Source: JASLEW01 sp035544895 (GTDB taxonomy: Bacteria; Acidobacteriota; Thermoanaerobaculia; Multivoradales; UBA5704). Taken from it: a stretch of DNA of 64,000 nucleotides. The notes under the pieces were generated by a model, which did not search any database, was not told the origin of the DNA, and saw only the letters and a list, made by a program, of their open reading frames with translations. Shown piece by piece: positions 56,482-64,000 of the stretch; the first letter of the stretch is position 1; every line of letters starts with the position of its first letter. Location: contig DASZZM010000101.1 of the NCBI GenBank assembly GCA_035544895.1, positions 9,404 to 73,403 of the forward strand, in the 5' to 3' direction. A program made the position numbers and the translations under genes.

Positions 56482-57471
56482 ATGAATGGGATGAGGGGAC
56501 GGATCGTGGGGACGGGGATGTCGGTGCCGGCGCGGGTGCTGACCAATGCGGAGCTGGAGGGGATGGTGGATACGACGGACGAGTGGATCCTGGCGCGCAC
56601 CGGGATCCGCGAGCGGCGGATCGCGAGCGCGGAGGAGTCGCTGTCGAGCTTCGCGGTGCCGGCGGCCGAGGCGGCGCTGGCGATGGCGGGGATCTCGGGC
56701 CGGGAGATCGATCTGGTGCTGTGCGCCACGATCACGCCCGATACGCCGTTTCCGGCCACCGCCAACCTGATCCAGACTCGCATCGGCGCCGGCCGCGCCG
56801 GCTCGTTCGACCTCGCGGCGGGGTGCACCGGGTTCGTCTATGCGCTGAGCGTAGCGGAGATGTTCATCGAGAGCGGCAAGGCGGAAAGGGTCCTGGTGGT
56901 GGGGGGAGAGATCCTCTCGAAGATCACCGACTGGAGCGACCGGACGACCTGCGTGCTGTTCGGCGACGGTGCCGGGGCCGTGGTGCTCCAGGCCGCCCGC
57001 GATGAGGGCAGGGGAGTGCTCGGCACGGCTCTGCACAGCGACGGCTCGCTCGCCGATCTGATCATCCTGCCCGGCGGCGGCAGCAAGCGCCCGCCGTCGT
57101 GCGAGCTGTACAGGAGCGGCCAGCAGTACCTGAAGATGCGGGGCAGCGAGACGTTCAAGATCGCGGTCAAGTCGCTCGCCGACGTCAGCCTCGAAGTCCT
57201 CGCCGCCTGCGGTCTCGGCCTGCCGGACGTGGCCTGGCTGATCCCCCACCAGGCCAATCGCCGGATCATCGAGGCCGTCGGCAAGAGGCTGGATTTCCCG
57301 GCCGCCAGGACCTACGTCAACGTCGACCGCTACGGCAACACTTCCTCGGCCTCGATCCCGATCTGCATCGACGAGCTCAACCGTGCGGGCAAGCTCGCCG
57401 CCGGCGACCTCCTCCTGCTCGCCGCCTTCGGCGCCGGCCTGACCTGGGGCGCCGCCGCCATCCGCTGGTGA
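56482..57471 (+). CDS. fabH: beta-ketoacyl-ACP synthase III
   Basis: Initiating condensing enzyme of fatty acid synthesis, 329 residues. Catalytic triad: Cys115 in LAAGCTGFVYALSVAEMFI, His in WLIPHQANRRIIEAVGKRL, and Asn in DRYGNTSSASIPI. GTGMSVPARVLTNAEL and TDEWILARTGIRERRI are typical of the start. ATG 56482 is preceded by AAGGAG eight bases upstream; GTG 56461 is an earlier in-frame alternative. It stands alone, away from plsX/fabD, so a specialised role (for example loading an unusual starter) is possible, though nothing in the sequence deviates from ordinary FabH. Confidence 0.93.
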   Translation: MNGMRGRIVGTGMSVPARVLTNAELEGMVDTTDEWILARTGIRERRIASAEESLSSFAVPAAEAALAMAGISGREIDLVLCATITPDTPFPATANLIQTRIGAGRAGSFDLAAGCTGFVYALSVAEMFIESGKAERVLVVGGEILSKITDWSDRTTCVLFGDGAGAVVLQAARDEGRGVLGTALHSDGSLADLIILPGGGSKRPPSCELYRSGQQYLKMRGSETFKIAVKSLADVSLEVLAACGLGLPDVAWLIPHQANRRIIEAVGKRLDFPAARTYVNVDRYGNTSSASIPICIDELNRAGKLAAGDLLLLAAFGAGLTWGAAAIRW

Positions 57472-57654
57472 CCCGGCGCCTCAGGCGTCGCTCCGCTCGC
57501 GTAACGAATCCCCTCGTTATCGCGCCTTCCTAGAGAGGTGGATCTCGAGGACGGCCAGGCCAGGACCAGCGGCAGCCCGGGCAGTCCTCCTCCTCAGTAG
57601 TCCGATGATCACGGAAGCAGGGATAAGATAGACGCAGCTTCCGGTGCCTGATTT

Positions 57655-59058
57655 ATGCCCCAGGCCACGCCAACGACGGCCGTCGAGATGGCCCGCTTCT
57701 GGGAGCAGCTTCTCCAGTACGTCGAGGAGGGGCGAGTCATCCCGGTCATCGGCCAGGACCTCCTGGAGCTGGAGCTTGGCGGCCGCCGGGTCATGCTCTA
57801 CGACCATCTGGCCGGCCGCCTGGCCGGCAAGCTGGGTCTCGCCGTCGAGGACCCGCCCGCCTCGCTCAACGCCGTCGCCTGCAGCTACCTGACGGGTGGC
57901 GGCGAGCTGGAGGACGTCTACTCCGCTCTCAAGTCGAGCCTCCCCGGCCGCGGCGAGCTGCCGATCCCGCGGCCTCTCCTCGATCTCGCCGGGATCCGGC
58001 CGTTCAAGCTGTTCGTCACCACCACCTTCGACGTCCTCCTCGCGCGCGCCATCAACGAGGTGCGCTTTGGGGGTGCGGAGAAGACCGAGATCTATGCCTA
58101 CTCCCCGAGCTCGGTCGAGGACCTGCCGGCGCCGCTCGCGCGGCTCGACCGCCCGGCCGTCTTCCATCTCTTCGGAAAGCTCTCGGCCGTGCCCGACTAC
58201 GCGGTCACCGACGAGGACGTCCTGGAGTTCATGCACTCCCTGCAATCTGAAACCCGGCGCCCCAACTTGCTGTTCGACGAGCTCGATCGCAGCCATCTGC
58301 TGTTCATCGGCTGCAGCTTCGCCGACTGGCTGGCCCGCTTCTTCTTCCGCATGGCCAAGCGTGAACGGCTCTGGCTGGCGCGCGGCAAGACCCACGTCGT
58401 GGCCGACGCCAAGGTGCGGGACGACCCCGGATTGGTCCTCTTTCTCCAGCGTTTCAGCACCCGGACCAAGGTCTTTCCCGCGGGCGGGGCCGTCGAGTTC
58501 GTCCGCGAGCTCGCCGCGCGCTGGAACGAGACCCATCCCCGCGAAACGCCCGCTGCCGCGCCGCGCGCCGGCTCCCTGTCCGGCGCCGAGGGCGCTTTCC
58601 AGATGGAGCGCGGTGCCGTCTTCTTGAGCTATGCGAGCGAGGACCGTCCGGTCGTCGAAGCCATCAAGCAGGAGTTGGAGACCGCCGGCGTCGACGTCTG
58701 GTTCGACAAGAAGGACTTGCAGCTCGGCGACGTCTTCGAGACGAAGATCCGCCGCAACATCGACAACTGCTCGCTCTTCGTCCCCATCCTCTCGCGCCAC
58801 ACTCTCACCACCCAGCGGCGCTTCTTCCGCGTCGAGTGGGACCACGCCGACAAGGTGGCCGTCCGGGTGGCGCCTTCGCTGCCCTTCATCGTCCCGGTGG
58901 CGATCGACGACATCTCCCCCAGCGATCCGACCCTGCCCCAGCGCTTCCGCGACGTGCACTGGCAGCGCCTGCCTGGCGGCCGCAGCACACCCGAGTTCGT
59001 CTCTGTCCTGCGCCAGCTGTTCCGCGACTACCAGAAGGCGGGCGGGGGCGCGCAGTGA
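57655..59058 (+). CDS. SIR2-TIR fusion protein, putative NAD-consuming defence effector
   Basis: Protein of 467 residues. Residues ~15-290 are SIR2-like (SIR2_2 type): EEGRVIPVIGQDLLELEL in place of the canonical GAG loop, LFVTTTFDVLLARAINE (T-T-x-F-D), AVFHLFGKLSA (the catalytic-type His), SHLLFIGCSFADWLARFFF. From ~317 a TIR domain: GAVFLSYASEDRPVVEAIKQ, then VDVWFDKKDLQLGDVFETKI, NIDNCSLFVPILSRHT. Both domain types can cleave NAD. The stop overlaps the GTG of the following nSTAND/WD40 gene (GTGA), so the two are made together. ATG 57655 lacks a good Shine-Dalgarno; ATG 57688 is the alternative. Likely an abortive-infection effector; this is inference from domains. Confidence 0.82.
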   Translation: MPQATPTTAVEMARFWEQLLQYVEEGRVIPVIGQDLLELELGGRRVMLYDHLAGRLAGKLGLAVEDPPASLNAVACSYLTGGGELEDVYSALKSSLPGRGELPIPRPLLDLAGIRPFKLFVTTTFDVLLARAINEVRFGGAEKTEIYAYSPSSVEDLPAPLARLDRPAVFHLFGKLSAVPDYAVTDEDVLEFMHSLQSETRRPNLLFDELDRSHLLFIGCSFADWLARFFFRMAKRERLWLARGKTHVVADAKVRDDPGLVLFLQRFSTRTKVFPAGGAVEFVRELAARWNETHPRETPAAAPRAGSLSGAEGAFQMERGAVFLSYASEDRPVVEAIKQELETAGVDVWFDKKDLQLGDVFETKIRRNIDNCSLFVPILSRHTLTTQRRFFRVEWDHADKVAVRVAPSLPFIVPVAIDDISPSDPTLPQRFRDVHWQRLPGGRSTPEFVSVLRQLFRDYQKAGGGAQ

Positions 59059-62000
59059 TCTCCGAGGCTACCGCCGCCGCGGCGGCCGCCGATGCCGGGT
59101 CGGTCGACGCCGAGAACCCCTGGCCCGGTCTCGCGTCCTTTCGCGAGGCGGACCGCGACTTCTTCCACGGCCGGGAGTCGGAGGCCGAGGCCCTCCACCG
59201 CCTGGTCCTCCGCGAGCGCTTGACCGTGCTCTTCGGCCTCTCCGGCCTGGGCAAGACCTCCCTCCTCCAGGCCGGCCTCTTTCCCCGCCTGCGGGAGGGC
59301 AACATCTTCCCCGTCTACGTCCGGCTCGACTACGCGGACGGCCATCCGCCCTTCACGGAGCAGATCCGGGCGGCCATCGCCCGCGCAGCCGCGGCGGCCG
59401 GGATCGAGGCTCCCGCCGGCGGCGGCGCCGGGACGCTCTGGGAGTACTTCCACCGCCAGGGCGCCGACTTCTGGAGCCCGCGCAACCGGGTTGCCGTCCC
59501 TCTCCTCGTCTTCGATCAGTTCGAAGAGATCTTCACCCTGGGAACCTCCCGGGCTGCCGGCGCCGGCGGCGCCGCGGCGATGCTCGACGAGCTGGCCGAC
59601 CTCGTCGAGGGCCGTCCTCCCGCCGCCGTCAAGGCGCGCCTGGACGCGGCGCCCGAAGAGGCCCGGCGCTTCACCTTCAGCCGCCACGACTACAAGGTCC
59701 TGTTCAGCCTGCGCGAGGACTTCCTGCCCGACCTCGAGGGCCTGCGCGAGCGCCTCCCCTCGATCGTCCACAACCGCCTGCGCCTCACCCCCATGCACGG
59801 CGACGAGGCGCTGCGGGTGGTGACCGCCCCGGGCGGTGCGCTGGTCGAGCCCGAGGTGGCCGGGCGGATCGTGCGCTTCGTGGCGGCGGAGCAGGCAGGC
59901 GCCGGCGCGCCGCTCGCCGGGCTCGAGGTGGAGCCCGCCCTGCTGAGCGTCGTCTGCCGCGAGCTCAACAACAAGCGCCGGCTCCGCGGCGAAACGCGCA
60001 TCACCGGCGATCTTCTCGAAGGCAGCCGGACGGAGATCGTCGCCGACTTCTACGAGCGGAACCTCGCCGACCTCTCCCCCGAGGTGCGGGCTTTCGTCGA
60101 GGACCGGCTGCTGACGGTGTCCGGCTACCGCGAGAGCGTCGCCTGGGAGAACGCCCTCTCCGTGCCCGGGGTGACGGGGCTGGCCCTCGCCACCCTGATC
60201 GACCGCCGCCTGCTGCGCAGCGAGCACCGTGGCGGCATCCAGCGTATCGAGCTCACCCACGACCTGTTGACCGGCGTCATCCGCGAAAGCCGCGACCGGC
60301 GGCGGCTGAACGAGGAGGCCGCCAAGGCGGAGGGAGCGCAGCGCGACGAGGCGGCCAGGGCCGAGGCGGCGCGGCGCGAGGCCGAGGAGAAAGAGCGCGC
60401 GCGGCGCGCCCAGCGCGATCTCCGGCGCACCCGCTGGACGGCCGCGCTGCTGCTGGTCCTGTTGCTCGCCGCCGTGGCGGGGATCATCTGGGGGGCCATC
60501 GGCATGCGACGGGAGGCGGCAGCCAGTGCCCGGGCCGCCTTTGCCCTACGAAAGGCAGAGGAGGCAGCCCGAAGGGCGGTGAGGGAGAGCAAACGGGCGG
60601 CAGTTTTTGCGCTGAAGGTCTCCAGGCTGCAGTCGGAGGCCGCGAGGCACATGACGGAAGATGCCAAACGCGATGCCGAGGTTGCCAACCAGCTGAAGCA
60701 GCAAGCTTTGGACTCCGCCTTCCAGGAACGAGAGGCAAACGCCACGGCGCAGCGGGAGAGGGCGGAGGCGGTCGAGCACGGGAAGACAGCCCTATCGCGG
60801 CAGCTCGCGGCCCAGGCGTTGAGCCAGGCGAGAACGCGCCCCGACCTGGCCTTGCTGCTCGCCGTCGAGGCCAATCGGCCCGCCGCCACCGCCGAGGCTC
60901 GCGGCAGCGTCCTCGGTCTTCTGCAGTCCCAGCCCGGGCTCGTGACCTTCCTGCACGGGAACACCGCGCCGGTGTCCCGCCTGGCCTTCAGCTCGGATGG
61001 AAAGATTCTCGCCTCCGGTGCCGAAGACGGCACGGTCCGCCTGTGGAGCGTCGAAGGCCGGCCGCTGCTCGACGCGCCGCTCTACACGCACAGCCCGCGG
61101 CTGACCAGGGCGATCGTTCCGCCAAAAGATGCCGTGCGCTGGCTCGCGTTCAGCCCCGACCGTGACCGGATCGCTTCCGGGTCGCTTGGCGGAACCCTCC
61201 GTCACGGCGACGTCGGCCGGCGGCAACCGCTCGGCCAAGAGGTCAGATTGGGAGGGACACCCCTCGGCTTCAGCCCCGACGACAAGTTGGTTGCCGTCGG
61301 CGGCAGCACTCTGAAGCTGCTGGACGCCAAGAGCCTCCAGGCGGTGGCGACCTTTTCGCCTGCCCGCGAAGTTGCCGAAGCGCCGCAGGCCGCCGCCTTC
61401 AGCCCTGACGGGTCGCTGCTCGCCGTCTTGGGCAAAGCAGGCTTGGCGCTCCTCGAGATCGCAACTGCCAAGGTGCATTGGTTGGTGCAGAATCCGCCGG
61501 ATTCGGCTTCGCCGCCGCCAGAAACACCGCAGAGCGCCGAGCTCCTCTTCAGCCGCGACGGCAAGCTGCTCGCGGCCGGCGACGCCAACGGAAACGTCCG
61601 TCTCTGGAATGTCGCGACCCTCCATCCGGTCGAACAACCGCTGCCAGGCGATGGAAAAGTCTTGGCCCTCTGGTTCAGCAAGAACGCGGAGCGCCTCGCG
61701 TGGGCGCGCACCGACGGCTTCGTGCACGTGTGGAACGTTGCGGGCTGGCGGCAGGAGAGCAAGCCGGTTTTCGTTGGGGCGCTGTTCAGCATGGCCTTTA
61801 ACGGTGACGGCACGATGCTTGCGCTGGGTGGCCGTGACGGCAGCATCCGGCTGTGGGACACAACCGTCAGCCGGCACCCTCTGGGCGAAAGCCGCGTGGT
61901 CGGCCGGCTCGCCAGCGTGGCGTTCACTCCGGACGGCAGGATTCTCGCCACTGGTGTAGAAGTCTACGTCCCTGGTGAATTTGCCGCGATCGTGTCCTTG

Positions 62001-62903
62001 TTGGAGGTTGCGACGGGCCGGAAAATCGGAGAAATCAGGGCCAACGGGATACGCAGCCTGGCGTTCAGCGGAAATGGCAAGGTCTTGGCCTATGTCGACG
62101 GCTTTGACGTCTATATCTGGGACGTCACAAAGCAAGAGGATTTCAGCCTTCTTCCGGTCGACCAGAAGCAAGAGGAGTGCGTCTCGGTCCTCGCATTGAC
62201 CCCGGACGGCAAAACGCTGGCCTGCGGAGGTACGAAACTGACCTTGTGGGATCTTGCCAGACGACAGCGGATCGGGATGCCGCTGCTCGACACGGCCGTT
62301 TCCGCGATTGCCTGCGGCCCTGATGGCGCGATCCTGGCGGCATCGGGCGACGACGGGATGATCCATCTCTGGAACCTGGCCTCGCGCGTCGAGATCGCAA
62401 GGTTCGGACCGCTGAAGCGGGAGACAGGCGAGGTCCATGCGCTGGCCTTCAGTCGCGACGGCACGATACTGGCGTCAGGGTCGTTTGGGGGAAGCGTTCG
62501 CTTGTGGAGCGTTCCAGCACTGCGCGAGCTTGGCAACCTGGAGCCCCGCCCTGGCCTTCGGGTAAACAGCGTGGCCTTCAGCCCGGACGGCAGAATGCTG
62601 GCGGTGACCTTCGCTGACTCCGTCGTCCTGTTCGATGTGAGAAGCGGCCTGCCCCTCCCGGATCTCCTGCCGGCCGCGTCAGATAACGAACCCCTGAACA
62701 GTGCCTTCAGCCCGGACGGCAGGAAGCTCGTGGTCGGCGACCGCTCCGGCATGTTGACCTTCCTGGATGTCAGCCTGGAGGCCTGGAAGGCCCGCGCCTG
62801 CCGCCTGGCAAACCGGAACCTGACGCCGGAAGAGTGGTCCCGCTACCTGCCCGACGAGCCTCGCTACCCGACCTGCCCCCCGCACCAAGAGCTTCACCGG
62901 TAA
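59055..62903 (+). CDS. nSTAND ATPase with membrane segment and about 14 WD40 repeats
   Basis: Protein of 1282 residues. ENPWPGLASFREADRDFFHG opens a novel-STAND ATPase; Walker A GLSGLGKTS (61-69), Walker B VPLLVFDQFEEIF (~148-160), FSLREDFLPDLEGLRERLPS. A charged coiled-coil-like stretch and one transmembrane helix (AALLLVLLLAAVAGIIWG, ~465-482) follow. From ~636 I count about 14 WD40 units (for example LAFSSDGKILASGAEDGTVR, MAFNGDGTMLALGGRDGSIR), enough for two seven-bladed propellers. The end RACRLANRNLTPEEWSRYLP is typical of nSTAND-WD40 proteins. The GTG start overlaps the SIR2-TIR stop. It is probably the sensor/assembly partner of that effector. Confidence 0.88.
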   Translation: MISEATAAAAAADAGSVDAENPWPGLASFREADRDFFHGRESEAEALHRLVLRERLTVLFGLSGLGKTSLLQAGLFPRLREGNIFPVYVRLDYADGHPPFTEQIRAAIARAAAAAGIEAPAGGGAGTLWEYFHRQGADFWSPRNRVAVPLLVFDQFEEIFTLGTSRAAGAGGAAAMLDELADLVEGRPPAAVKARLDAAPEEARRFTFSRHDYKVLFSLREDFLPDLEGLRERLPSIVHNRLRLTPMHGDEALRVVTAPGGALVEPEVAGRIVRFVAAEQAGAGAPLAGLEVEPALLSVVCRELNNKRRLRGETRITGDLLEGSRTEIVADFYERNLADLSPEVRAFVEDRLLTVSGYRESVAWENALSVPGVTGLALATLIDRRLLRSEHRGGIQRIELTHDLLTGVIRESRDRRRLNEEAAKAEGAQRDEAARAEAARREAEEKERARRAQRDLRRTRWTAALLLVLLLAAVAGIIWGAIGMRREAAASARAAFALRKAEEAARRAVRESKRAAVFALKVSRLQSEAARHMTEDAKRDAEVANQLKQQALDSAFQEREANATAQRERAEAVEHGKTALSRQLAAQALSQARTRPDLALLLAVEANRPAATAEARGSVLGLLQSQPGLVTFLHGNTAPVSRLAFSSDGKILASGAEDGTVRLWSVEGRPLLDAPLYTHSPRLTRAIVPPKDAVRWLAFSPDRDRIASGSLGGTLRHGDVGRRQPLGQEVRLGGTPLGFSPDDKLVAVGGSTLKLLDAKSLQAVATFSPAREVAEAPQAAAFSPDGSLLAVLGKAGLALLEIATAKVHWLVQNPPDSASPPPETPQSAELLFSRDGKLLAAGDANGNVRLWNVATLHPVEQPLPGDGKVLALWFSKNAERLAWARTDGFVHVWNVAGWRQESKPVFVGALFSMAFNGDGTMLALGGRDGSIRLWDTTVSRHPLGESRVVGRLASVAFTPDGRILATGVEVYVPGEFAAIVSLLEVATGRKIGEIRANGIRSLAFSGNGKVLAYVDGFDVYIWDVTKQEDFSLLPVDQKQEECVSVLALTPDGKTLACGGTKLTLWDLARRQRIGMPLLDTAVSAIACGPDGAILAASGDDGMIHLWNLASRVEIARFGPLKRETGEVHALAFSRDGTILASGSFGGSVRLWSVPALRELGNLEPRPGLRVNSVAFSPDGRMLAVTFADSVVLFDVRSGLPLPDLLPAASDNEPLNSAFSPDGRKLVVGDRSGMLTFLDVSLEAWKARACRLANRNLTPEEWSRYLPDEPRYPTCPPHQELHR

Positions 62904-63844
62904 AAGAACCGCAGCGCTTTGGGCAGCCGCCTCCTCCAGCTCTTCTCGTTATGGGCGCCGCGGGCGTCGGGGCGGAACATCAGGTGGTCCCGATCGTAGC
63001 CGCGGTTGTGCAGATGGGCCGCCAGGGCGGCGACCAGCGGCAGCAGGCCGCCGCGGCCTTCCCGTGCCCCGCAGTCGAGATAGATGCGTGACACCTCGGG
63101 AGCGGGCTGGCCGGCAACCCAGCGCAGGATCTCGCCGTCCGCCACCCACAGCGACGGCGACATGGCGAGCGCGCCGCCGAACAGCTCGGGATGGCGGAAG
63201 TGGGCGTAGATTGCCGCCAGGCCGCCCATCGAAGAGCCGCCGGCGACCGCGCCGAGCGGCCCGCCGATGAGCGGGAGCCGCTCGCCCAGCCAGGGCGTCA
63301 GGGTGCCGCCCACCCAGTCGAGCAGCAGGTCGAGCTGCCCGCTCGAGCCCGCGAAAGGGAAGGGCGACAGCTCGTTGCCGCGCTCCACCCCGCCGTGATC
63401 GATGCCGACGACGATCGGGGCCAGGCGCCGGCCGCGCGCCAGCTTCTCGACCGCCTCCTGCAGGTGCCACCCTCCGGCGAAGGACGTCTCGTCGGTGAAG
63501 ACGTTCTGGCCGTCGAACATGTAGAGCGCGAAGCGCGGCCCCTCCGGCGTGAACGTGGAAGGCAGATAGACGCGCACGGCGCGCGGCGCGAGCCCCGGCA
63601 CCCGCCGGCCCGGCAGAACATGAATCTGCCCCGGGCGCCATTCGACGGCCTCCGGCGGCCCCTCGGGCGGCGCGGGCGCGCCGGCGACCTGGGCAGTGAC
63701 GAGGGCCTTCGCCGCGACGGCCGCCTCGGCCGAGACCGGCGCGTCCGGCGTGACCGGCGCCTCGGCCGTGAGGGACGCCTCTCCCTCGTCCGGGTCCAAG
63801 ACCTGTGCCGCCGCCGCTTCGCCCTCTGATCTGTCTGTCGACAC
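62894..63844 (-). CDS. esterase-D-like alpha/beta hydrolase
   Basis: Protein of 316 residues of the putative esterase family (PF00756). A low-complexity Ala/Pro/Val-rich N-terminus of ~65 residues precedes VYLPSTFTPEGPRFALYMFD, VVGIDHGGVERGNELSPF, the nucleophile elbow GGSSMGGLAAIYAHFRHPEL, and the late acid/His region (IYLDCGAREGRGG and GAHNEKSWRRRLPKALRFFY). GTG 63844 is the most upstream start in the frame; it has GGGA near it. The N-terminus has no clear signal peptide. The 3' end overlaps that of the WD40 gene by 10 bp in convergent orientation. Confidence 0.82.
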   Translation of the reverse strand: MSTDRSEGEAAAAQVLDPDEGEASLTAEAPVTPDAPVSAEAAVAAKALVTAQVAGAPAPPEGPPEAVEWRPGQIHVLPGRRVPGLAPRAVRVYLPSTFTPEGPRFALYMFDGQNVFTDETSFAGGWHLQEAVEKLARGRRLAPIVVGIDHGGVERGNELSPFPFAGSSGQLDLLLDWVGGTLTPWLGERLPLIGGPLGAVAGGSSMGGLAAIYAHFRHPELFGGALAMSPSLWVADGEILRWVAGQPAPEVSRIYLDCGAREGRGGLLPLVAALAAHLHNRGYDRDHLMFRPDARGAHNEKSWRRRLPKALRFFYR

Positions 63845-63869
63845 CAGGCTGATCCCTATCTAGTGTAGT

Positions 63870-63888
63870 GTCCAGCAAATGACTGGAC
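63870..63888. repeat. short inverted repeat at the left end of an IS630-like element
   Basis: GTCCAG-7 bases-CTGGAC lies 30 bp before the transposase ATG and directly after a CTA/TAG-rich stretch. It may be part of the element's terminal repeat; the right end is outside the window, so this cannot be confirmed. Confidence 0.35.
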
Positions 63889-63917
63889 AATTGATCGGGG
63901 TTGGGTTAGGCTTGGTC

Positions 63918-64000
63918 ATGCCTCGAAAACTTCCCGCCTTGAAGCTGGACCCCAGCGATCAGGAACAGCTCCAGCAATGGTTGACGGCGCACGGAACGCC
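63918..64000 (+). CDS. IS630-like transposase, 3'-truncated by window edge
   Basis: Only the first 27 codons are visible: MPRKLPALKLDPSDQEQLQQ then WLTAHGTP. The order of a basic start, L-x-L-x-x-x-(D/E)-x-x-x-L-x-x-W and a Thr-Pro close is the usual opening of IS630/Tc1-type transposases before the HTH. ATG 63918 is the first start after the putative terminal repeat. The element sits directly upstream of the esterase gene and next to the SIR2-TIR/nSTAND pair. Confidence 0.5.
   Translation, partial: MPRKLPALKLDPSDQEQLQQWLTAHGT

Noticed and set aside
58631..61165. Open plus-strand frame of 844 codons overlapping the SIR2-TIR and nSTAND genes
   Set aside because: Out of frame with two genes that have clear domains; composition is Arg/Pro/Ser-rich and no motif is seen.
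1..64000. CRISPR arrays, rRNA and tRNA genes, phage structural genes
   Set aside because: I looked for regularly spaced repeats, tRNA T-loop patterns and phage protein motifs and saw none; a computational tRNA scan could still find one.

Overview
The window is 64 kb of very GC-rich, densely coded bacterial DNA. Envelope genes (TamA/TamB, FabH, Ddl, a NamZ-type muramidase) indicate a diderm. A selenocysteine-type formate dehydrogenase, molybdenum hydroxylase genes, GTG/TTG starts and a lineage-type zinc-finger/TPR protein family suggest an uncultured or environmental Acidobacteriota-like organism. That placement is inference; no rRNA gene is present and I found no tRNA gene by eye.

Layout. 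1-8.5 kb is housekeeping: rsmB (cut by the edge), an HU protein, a glycosyltransferase, moaC-namZ-orf, a class V aminotransferase with serA (serine synthesis), and ddl. 8.6-14.2 kb and 21.5-23.3 kb hold three paralogues of an H-x4-C-x2-C zinc-finger/TPR protein. Two of them are directly preceded on the same strand by a gene for a small secreted protein; the third is shortened and sits beside a nuclease-like gene in AT-richer DNA. 14.3-21.3 kb is a yihY-tamA-tamB operon. 23.8-29.6 kb is a formate dehydrogenase operon (alpha with in-frame UGA/Sec and a SECIS hairpin, 4Fe-4S beta, NrfD-type membrane subunit) with a Uma2-family nuclease gene inside it. Then come aroF (DAHP synthase), a ParE-type toxin/antitoxin pair with gene remnants, and a possible small structured RNA.

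32.3-40.0 kb is a six-gene catabolic operon: a three-subunit molybdenum hydroxylase whose large subunit is separated from the two small ones by fdrA, a DUF1116 gene and a cyclase/amidohydrolase gene. This suggests oxidative attack on an N-heterocycle, ring opening, then carbamoyl transfer. A succinate-semialdehyde-type dehydrogenase gene lies upstream. 41.6-44.3 kb is an AT-richer insert with two unknown genes between copies of a duplicated junction, including a perfect 55-bp direct repeat. After a CPBP-family protein and a second toxin/antitoxin pair, 45.8-52.5 kb carries a four-gene envelope-type operon (two GT-C transferases, a sulfatase, an InlB-repeat hydrolase). 52.7-56.1 kb has three consecutive amidoligase-type genes, followed by a perfect 28-bp inverted repeat and fabH. 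57.7-62.9 kb is a two-gene defence-like system: a SIR2-TIR fusion translationally coupled to an nSTAND ATPase with a membrane segment and about 14 WD40 repeats. The window ends with an esterase and the start of an IS630-like transposase.

A dispersed hairpin-forming intergenic repeat occurs five times (7.2, 9.0, 23.7, 29.7 and 40.2 kb). Four copies lie 8-19 nt beyond a stop codon.
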